From NCBI GenBank assembly GCA_938004315.1, contig CALKWG010000376.1, forward strand, positions 1-11,169: DNA of 11,169 nt, in the 5' to 3' direction. Below the pieces are notes generated by a model. The model was given only the letters and a program-made list of their open reading frames with translations. It did not search any database and had not been told where the DNA came from. The translations under genes were made by a program, and so were the position numbers. Positions 6,583 through 11,169 of the stretch are shown here, in pieces (position 1 is the first letter of the stretch; each line of letters opens with the position of its first letter). The DNA comes from an uncultured Spirochaetaceae bacterium (GTDB taxonomy: Bacteria; Spirochaetota; Spirochaetia; Treponematales; UBA12059).

Positions 6583-7938
6583 ATGGCGCTACGCCTAAAC
6601 CAGCTCGGCAAGGCCGTGCTGGAGACCGAATACGCCGTGCGCGGCCCCATCGTGGCCCGCGCCCAGGAGCTTGAGAAGGCCGGCAGGGAGATCATCTACT
6701 GCAACATCGGCAACCCTCAAGCCCTTGAGCAGAAACCCCTTTCGTGGGTCCGCCGCGTCCTGGCGCTCTGCGAATATCCCGAGCTGGCCCAGAAGGCCCC
6801 CGAGCTCTTCCCCGCCGACGCCGTCGCCGCCTCCCGCGCCGTACTGGCCGGCAGCAAGCACGGCCTTGGCGCCTATTCGGAGAGCAAGGGCGTCCGCTGC
6901 ATACGCGAGGCGGTCGCCGCCTTTATCAAGGAGCGCGACGGCATCGACGCCGACCCCGACGCGATCTACCTGACCGACGGCGCGTCCAAGGGCGTGCAGG
7001 CGGCCCTGCGCATGCTCATCGCGAGCCCCCAGGACGGCATCATGGTGCCTATCCCCCAATACCCGCTCTACTCGGCCACCATCACCCTCTACGAGGGCAA
7101 GCAGGTCAACTATTACCTGGACGAGCACAACGACTGGAAGCTTTCGCGCCAGATGCTCGAGGAGAGCCTGGCCGAGGCCAAGCGCTTCGGCGTCACCGTC
7201 AAGGGCATCGTCGTCATCAACCCGGGCAACCCAACCGGCTCCGTCTTGGACGCCGACAACATCGCCATGATCGTGGACTTTGCCCGCGAGCACGACCTGA
7301 CCATCCTGGCCGACGAAGTCTACCAAGAGAACGTTTACAAGAGCGGCGAGCGCTTCACCTCCTTCGCCAAGGTGATGCACGACAAGAGCGAGACCGAGGT
7401 ATCGCTCTTCAGCTTCCATTCTACCAGCAAGGGCTTCCTAGGCGAATGCGGCCACCGCGGCGGCTACTTCGAGATACGCAACCTCCCAGCCGACGTGGCG
7501 GCCCAGATCCTCAAGCTACAGTCGGTGAGCCTCTGCTCCAATCTGCCGGGGCAGGTGGCCGTATACTGCATGGTCAAGCCGCCTAAAAAGGGCGAGCCCA
7601 GCTACGACGAGTACGTCTCGGAGCGCGACGGCATCCTGAACGAACTTAAGGCGCGAGCCAAGCTCCTGGCCGACGGCCTCAATAAGATCCCCGGCGTGAG
7701 CTGCAATACCGTGGCCGGCGCCATGTACGCCTTCCCGCGCATCGATATCCCCGTGGGCCGCACCGACGCCGAATGGTGCATGGCCCTCTTAGAGGCCGAG
7801 GGCATCTGCGTGGTGCCCGGCTCCGGCTTCGGCCAGATCCCCGGCACGGCGCATTTCCGCACGACCATACTGCCGCCTACGAAGAAGCTCGAGGCGGTGG
7901 TAGAGAAGATAGCCCGCTTCCACGGGCAGTATCGATAA
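6583..7938 (+). CDS. Alanine aminotransferase (GPT-like, class I PLP enzyme)
   Basis: The 451-residue protein is a fold type I aminotransferase most like glutamate-pyruvate transaminases, which exchange amino groups between alanine and 2-oxoglutarate. Family hallmarks are CNIGNPQALEQKPL (about 40-53), VPIPQYPLYSAT, NPGNPTG (213-219, N216 contacting the cofactor), ADEVYQENVY (D244 pairing with the pyridine nitrogen, Y247), FHSTSKGFLGECGHRGGY with the Schiff-base lysine K283, and PGSGFGQIPGTAHFRTT with the carboxylate-binding R426. The length is usual for the bacterial GPT group and nothing is missing. The ATG has GGAGGG 7 nt upstream. The parvulin gene follows after 80 bp that contain two hairpins, so the two may be co-transcribed or separately expressed. 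Cytosolic. Alanine is the most likely substrate by family; a related amino acid cannot be ruled out. Confidence 0.9.
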   Translation: MALRLNQLGKAVLETEYAVRGPIVARAQELEKAGREIIYCNIGNPQALEQKPLSWVRRVLALCEYPELAQKAPELFPADAVAASRAVLAGSKHGLGAYSESKGVRCIREAVAAFIKERDGIDADPDAIYLTDGASKGVQAALRMLIASPQDGIMVPIPQYPLYSATITLYEGKQVNYYLDEHNDWKLSRQMLEESLAEAKRFGVTVKGIVVINPGNPTGSVLDADNIAMIVDFAREHDLTILADEVYQENVYKSGERFTSFAKVMHDKSETEVSLFSFHSTSKGFLGECGHRGGYFEIRNLPADVAAQILKLQSVSLCSNLPGQVAVYCMVKPPKKGEPSYDEYVSERDGILNELKARAKLLADGLNKIPGVSCNTVAGAMYAFPRIDIPVGRTDAEWCMALLEAEGICVVPGSGFGQIPGTAHFRTTILPPTKKLEAVVEKIARFHGQYR

Positions 7939-7944
7939 CGATCT

Positions 7945-7994
7945 CGCCGGGCGCCTCATGCCCGGCGCGCCGCGGCATCGTAGATGGCCGCGGC
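7945..7994 (+). other. Two consecutive intergenic stem-loops
   Basis: Between the transaminase and parvulin genes lies an 8-bp stem CGCCGGGC (7945-7952) with GCCCGGCG (7960-7967) and a 7-nt loop. It is followed by GCCGCGGC (7969-7976) pairing with GCCGCGGC (7987-7994) around a 10-nt loop. Neither is followed by a T-run, so they look more like message-stabilising or attenuating structures than a full terminator. Confidence 0.4.
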
Positions 7995-8006
7995 GATTAT
8001 GTATAC

Positions 8007-8012
8007 GGAGGT
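8007..8012 (+). promoter_or_regulatory. Ribosome binding site that fixes the parvulin start
   Basis: GGAGGT lies 6 nt before the ATG at 8019. It shows that the protein starts with MEWRASHILV and not at the in-frame ATG at 7773, which lies inside the transaminase gene. Confidence 0.8.
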
Positions 8013-8018
8013 ACGAAA

Positions 8019-8297
8019 ATGGAATGGAGGGCGAGCCACATACTCGTCAAGGACCGCTCCCTGGCCCAGGACCTCGTCCGGCGGGCCAAGCAGGGCGCGG
8101 ACTTCGCCTCGCTCGCGCGCGAGCACTCGACCTGCCCGTCCAAGTCCTCGGGCGGCGACCTAGGCTGGTTCGGCCCGGGCAAAATGGTGCAGCAATTCGA
8201 GTACGCCTGCAAGAACCTGGGCGTCGGCAGCGTCTCCGACGTCGTACAGACGCAGTTCGGCTACCATGTGATTAAGGTAACCGGCAAGAAGGACTAA
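8019..8297 (+). CDS. ppiC: Parvulin-type peptidyl-prolyl cis-trans isomerase
   Basis: The 92-residue protein is a single rotamase domain the same size as E. coli parvulin (PpiC), which isomerises peptide bonds before proline. The family pattern runs the whole length: ASHILVK with H7, GADFASLAREHSTCPS with active-site C39, GGDLGWFGPGKMVQQF, and the closing TQFGYHVIKV with H83. There is no signal peptide or extra domain, so it should be a free cytosolic folding enzyme, unlike the lipid-anchored PrsA or periplasmic SurA. The start is set by GGAGGT at 8007. It lies 80 bp after the transaminase and just before a strong terminator. The substrates are unknown. Confidence 0.9.
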   Translation: MEWRASHILVKDRSLAQDLVRRAKQGADFASLAREHSTCPSKSSGGDLGWFGPGKMVQQFEYACKNLGVGSVSDVVQTQFGYHVIKVTGKKD

Positions 8298-8304
8298 AGA
8301 ATGA

Positions 8305-8331
8305 GGGGCGCCGCGAGGCGCCCCGAGTTTT
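8305..8331 (+). terminator. Rho-independent terminator after ppiC
   Basis: A perfect 8-bp GC stem, GGGGCGCC (8305-8312) with GGCGCCCC (8317-8324), closes a GCGA tetraloop of the stable GNRA type. It is followed after GAG by four T residues (8328-8331). It begins 7 bp after the ppiC stop. The T-run is short, but the position and stem strength make termination likely. It also lies in the convergent gap before the Rpn gene end. Confidence 0.65.
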
Positions 8332-8376
8332 AACGCAACCGGGCCGAAGACGCCGGGCGGTAATTTCGGAGAAAAC

Positions 8377-9243
8377 TCAGAGCGCGGCTATCACCTCCGC
8401 GCTTAAGCCGGTGACATCTTGAATCAGGGCGATATCCAACCCTTTTTTCTTCATCGAGGCGGCGGTCTGCCTTAGGGCTTCGGCACGGCCTTCTGCAACA
8501 CCTGCTTCATGCCCTTCCTGCTTAGCCGTCTGTTCGTAGCTGGCCATGAGATGCGTATAGTTCTTCCGCATGTCGTAGTAATGCAGAAGCTGCTCCCTCG
8601 TCATGAATTCGCTCATAACGCCGACCGCCTCCTCGTATTCAGGTTCACCGAGCTTGCGCACGAGCTCGTCCGAGTCGCTACCTTCGGCCGAGCATAGGAA
8701 CTCTAGCCATTTATCGATATGACTAAATATACCATCATCAAGCCCCTCTCGCCAGCGACGCCATGAAGGTAGTTCTACGGTCACCACGGAAAAGTCCTCA
8801 TGCAGGAGTCTATCGCTGAACACGCAGCGCGGGGCGAAGCGCCGTAGCCAGACGCCGTCGTCCCAAAGCCGTTGGCTTAATATCCAAAGCGAAATGACCG
8901 GGCGATGTTTGAAGTAACTCTCGCCGGCCTTGATTTGCCTAGAATAGAGCTGCGACCAATTGTGTAACATGCGCTGCGAGAGGCCGTTATGGCTCCTCAC
9001 CTGCATCTCAAGCTGGACATCGCGTCCACGTTCATCGCGATACAGGATGTCGAGCTCCGACTCCTTCTCGCCTATGAAATCCGCCGGGTTAAACGGGTTC
9101 TTCACTTCGAGGCTCAGAGCCCGCGGGAGCTCGGCGGCCTCTAGCAATGCGTTCACGAGGCTCAACGTGAGCGTCGGGTGCTCGGGGCTGCCGAATAGCC
9201 GCTTAAATACGATGTCGATGAATGGACTTACTTCGATTATCAT
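8377..9243 (-). CDS. Rpn-family PD-(D/E)XK nuclease / putative transposase
   Basis: From the ATG at 9243 the product is 288 residues. It matches the Rpn (recombination-promoting nuclease, YhgA-like) group, PD-(D/E)XK proteins that cut DNA and are often annotated as transposases. Visible marks are the N-terminal SPFIDIVFKRLFG (6-18), the core ESELDILYRDERGRDVQLEMQ region with D65, E79 and Q81, and the tail KKKGLDIALIQDVTGLSAEVIAAL typical of this family. A Gln-, Glu- and Ala-rich helix (about 238-264) precedes the tail. The start is chosen because GGAGG (9249-9253) sits 5 nt upstream and the protein then opens with the family motif; a start at 9351 would reach the ribosome binding site of the divergent gene. 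Its DNA is AT-richer than its neighbours, which hints at transfer. No flanking inverted repeats were seen. Confidence 0.85.
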   Translation of the reverse strand: MIIEVSPFIDIVFKRLFGSPEHPTLTLSLVNALLEAAELPRALSLEVKNPFNPADFIGEKESELDILYRDERGRDVQLEMQVRSHNGLSQRMLHNWSQLYSRQIKAGESYFKHRPVISLWILSQRLWDDGVWLRRFAPRCVFSDRLLHEDFSVVTVELPSWRRWREGLDDGIFSHIDKWLEFLCSAEGSDSDELVRKLGEPEYEEAVGVMSEFMTREQLLHYYDMRKNYTHLMASYEQTAKQEGHEAGVAEGRAEALRQTAASMKKKGLDIALIQDVTGLSAEVIAAL

Positions 9244-9248
9244 AGGCG

Positions 9249-9253
9249 CCTCC
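9249..9253 (-). promoter_or_regulatory. Ribosome binding site that fixes the Rpn start
   Basis: On the minus strand GGAGG lies 5 nt before the ATG at 9243 and supports this start over the longer open frame to 9351. Confidence 0.7.
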
Positions 9254-9284
9254 GTCCCTAATACGGCGGCGTAGAAGCCCGCGC

Positions 9285-9313
9285 TTGCGCCCCGCGCATT
9301 TTTCATCCACAAT
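9285..9313 (+). promoter_or_regulatory. Candidate promoter for the aldolase-nitroreductase gene
   Basis: TTGCGC (9285-9290), a 17-bp spacer and CACAAT (9308-9313) make a sigma70-like match with ideal spacing but a weak -10. Transcription would start near 9320 and give a leader of about 46 nt containing GAGGAG (9353-9358). Confidence 0.3.
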
Positions 9314-9365
9314 GAACTTCCGAGGCGACGCGTGGTAGTCGCTTGCTTCATCGAGGAGACCGAAT

Positions 9366-11169
9366 ATGCAAAACATAGATCGATGGTTCGCCAGCGACAA
9401 CAACGCGGCGGTGCACCCGGCGGTCATGGCCGCCTTGGCCGCCGCCAACCAAGGCCACGCCATCGGCTACGGGCACGACCCCTTGACCGAAGAAGCCGAG
9501 CGCGCCGTCGCCGGGCTCTTCGGCGACGGCTATCAGGTTCGCTTCGCCATGAACGGCACCGGCGCTAACGTCTACGCCTTAGGTTGCCTGGCAGGCCACG
9601 CCGACGCCGTCTTCTGCTCCTCCTGCGCCCATATCCTCGTGGACGAAACCGGCGGCCCGACCGCCGTCGTCGGCGCCCAACTCGTACCGCTACCCCACGA
9701 AGAAGGCAAGATCCAGGCCTACGAACTCCTCGACGCCATCGCGCATTACGAAGATATGCATAAACCCGCCCCGCGGGTCCTGTCCTTAAGCCAGCCCACC
9801 GAGCTCGGCACCGTCTATCGGCCCGACGAACTGAACGAGCTTATCCGCATCGCGCACGAGCGCGGCATGTCCGTGCATATCGACGGGGCTCGCCTCGCCA
9901 ACGCGGCGGCGTTCTTGGCGCCCGCGGGAGGCTCGGCCGCGGCCACCATCTCGGCGGCCGCCGGGCCCCCTGGCGCCGCTGCCAACAACCCCGTCGCCGC
10001 GGCCGGGATTGATGCCGCCGCCGCCCTGCGCGCCGCCGTCGGAGCGGCCGACGTCATCTGCTTCGGCGGCACCAAGAACGGCCTCATGTTCGGCGAGGCC
10101 GTCGTCTTCGCCCCGCGCGCCGCCTTCGCCGCCCGCGCCGGCGCGAGCCTTAAGGCGACCGAAGGCGAGGCGGCCCCGGCCCTCGACACCGAGCGCCTGC
10201 GCAAGGCCCACCTCCAGCTCTCCAGCAAAATGCGCTTCCTGGCCGCCCAGTTCCTGGCCTACGTAAAAGACGATCTGTGGCTTACGAACGCCGCCCACGC
10301 CAACGCCATGGCCCGGCGCCTGGCCGATGGCGCGTCAGCGCTGCGCTTCAACCCCGCCTTCAGCGTCGATACCAACGCCGTCTTCGTCATGATGGCGCCG
10401 GCCCTGGCGAACGAACTCAAGGCCAAACGCTTCTTCTACGACTGGGAAGGCGGCCTCGTCCGCCTCATGGCCAGCTGGGACAGCGCCGAGAGCGAAGTCG
10501 ACCAATTCCTACAAGACCTTAAAGAAGCCGACGAACGCTTCGAGGAAGAGCGCGCCGCGCGCAAGCAGCCTGAAGTCCGTAGCCCGTCCCAAGACGCCGA
10601 GCTGAAGCGCAAAGCCGCCGCCTGCCGCCGCATCCTTAAGGCCGACCTCGTGCCCGTCGACATCATCCCTAGCGACCAGCGCCTGGGCATCGCGCCGCCG
10701 CCCCTGCAAGTCCCGCTCGGCGCGGCCGACGGCGTAGCCGGGGAAGCGTCGCCTGCCGCCGCGGGAGTAGAGTCCCTTATCCCCCTGCCCGCCCCCGAGA
10801 CCGTCCGCCATCTCGGTTCCGCCAGCTTCGAGTCGGTCACCGCCGACCGTAAGAGCCGCCGCGCCTACGCCCCCCAGGAGCTCAGCCAAGAAGAACTATC
10901 CTTCCTCCTCTGGGCCAGCGCCGGCATGAAGCAACCGGAGAAAGCCAAGCGCCCCGGGACCGTCTGGGCCCTGCGCACCGTCCCCTCGGGCGGCTGCCGC
11001 CATCCTTTGGAGCTCTTCGTCTACGTCAGGCGCGTAGCCGGCATAGGAGCCGGCCTCTATCGCTACCGCCCGATCGAGCACGCCCTGGCCCCCGTTCGCC
11101 AGGCGCCCGACCTAGCCGCGGCCGCCCAAGGCGCCGCCTTAGAAGCCCAGGACGCCGCCTTCGACCGCG
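9366..11169 (+). CDS. Threonine aldolase - SagB-type nitroreductase fusion (3' end outside window)
   Basis: One frame runs from ATG 9366 (GAGGAGA 6 nt upstream) to the window edge, 601 codons without a stop. Residues 1 to about 388 are a complete fold type I PLP enzyme of the threonine aldolase/beta-eliminating lyase family, which splits threonine into glycine and acetaldehyde. Its marks are ASDNNAAVHP, NGTGAN (63-68), H89 stacking on the cofactor, HIDGARLAN (D173, R176), FGGTKNG with Schiff-base K237 and a closing LMASWDS (367-373). A charged helical stretch (about 380-415) leads into a SagB/McbC-type FMN nitroreductase from about residue 420. That part shows GIAPPPLQVP, DRKSRRAY (494-501), QEELSFLLWA, LRTVPSGG (536-543) and GLYRYRPIEHAL, the order seen in stand-alone members. 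Its C-terminal half is missing. An Ala/Gly-rich insertion lies at about 185-227. No internal start with a ribosome binding site was seen at the junction. Cytosolic; the joint function is unknown. Confidence 0.85.
   Translation, partial: MQNIDRWFASDNNAAVHPAVMAALAAANQGHAIGYGHDPLTEEAERAVAGLFGDGYQVRFAMNGTGANVYALGCLAGHADAVFCSSCAHILVDETGGPTAVVGAQLVPLPHEEGKIQAYELLDAIAHYEDMHKPAPRVLSLSQPTELGTVYRPDELNELIRIAHERGMSVHIDGARLANAAAFLAPAGGSAAATISAAAGPPGAAANNPVAAAGIDAAAALRAAVGAADVICFGGTKNGLMFGEAVVFAPRAAFAARAGASLKATEGEAAPALDTERLRKAHLQLSSKMRFLAAQFLAYVKDDLWLTNAAHANAMARRLADGASALRFNPAFSVDTNAVFVMMAPALANELKAKRFFYDWEGGLVRLMASWDSAESEVDQFLQDLKEADERFEEERAARKQPEVRSPSQDAELKRKAAACRRILKADLVPVDIIPSDQRLGIAPPPLQVPLGAADGVAGEASPAAAGVESLIPLPAPETVRHLGSASFESVTADRKSRRAYAPQELSQEELSFLLWASAGMKQPEKAKRPGTVWALRTVPSGGCRHPLELFVYVRRVAGIGAGLYRYRPIEHALAPVRQAPDLAAAAQGAALEAQDAAFDR

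Noticed and set aside
6595..7419. Long minus-strand open frame (274 codons) opposite the transaminase
   Set aside because: It lies wholly opposite a gene with full aminotransferase motifs, resembles no family and has Val/Gly/Asp-rich composition expected from the antisense of GC-rich coding DNA.
7773..8018. Longer N-terminus for the parvulin starting at 7773
   Set aside because: The extension overlaps the transaminase coding end in another frame and reads as Arg/Pro-rich shadow; GGAGGT before 8019 and the family length support the short form.
9244..9351. Longer N-terminus for the Rpn protein starting at 9351
   Set aside because: It would extend nearly to the ribosome binding site of the divergent gene and add residues absent from the family; GGAGG precedes the ATG at 9243.
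9786..10298. Minus-strand open frame (170 codons) opposite the aldolase
   Set aside because: It is antisense to the verified aldolase frame with the PLP lysine, and is a Gly/Ala/Arg-rich shadow product.

Overview
The window is GC-rich bacterial DNA with tightly packed genes, short intergenic gaps and good GGAGG-type ribosome binding sites in front of most genes. It carries no rRNA, tRNA or CRISPR array. A lipoprotein with a lipobox, a DUF6765 protein, a eukaryote-like alanine transaminase and an Rpn-type PD-(D/E)XK protein together would fit a GC-rich, uncultured member of the Spirochaetota. That placement is inference only, because no marker gene is present.

Layout. Positions 1-100 hold the 3' end of an unidentified gene. 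Convergent to it, 133-1584 (-) encodes a membrane-anchored M20 metallopeptidase of the carboxypeptidase S/PM20D1 type. It is divergently paired across 75 bp with a YfcC/DcuC-family carrier (1660-3078, +), which suggests a peptide or acyl-amino-acid hydrolysis and transport unit. An AT-rich block of about 146 bp (3069-3214) follows, built from consecutive hairpins and resembling a MITE or REP-type element. Next is a secreted alpha/beta hydrolase (3246-4499, +) whose nucleophile elbow reads G-L-N-D-G instead of the usual G-H-S-x-G. A translationally coupled minus-strand pair, a DUF6765 protein (5479-6462) and a lipoprotein (4556-5482), lies beyond. Divergent from that pair, 6583-7938 (+) encodes an alanine aminotransferase, followed by a 92-residue parvulin (8019-8297, +) and a GNRA-loop terminator. 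An AT-richer Rpn-family gene (8377-9243, -) separates this from the last gene.

The last gene (9366 to the window end, +, still open) is the most unusual item. One uninterrupted frame joins a complete threonine-aldolase-type PLP enzyme to a SagB-type FMN nitroreductase. The reading frame was followed by hand from 9366 to 11168 without a stop. The aldolase half also carries an Ala/Gly-rich insertion of about 30 residues just before the PLP lysine.

Together the genes point to amino-acid and peptide metabolism (M20 hydrolase, YfcC carrier, alanine transaminase, threonine aldolase) plus envelope proteins. Apart from the coupled lipoprotein pair, no long operon is evident.
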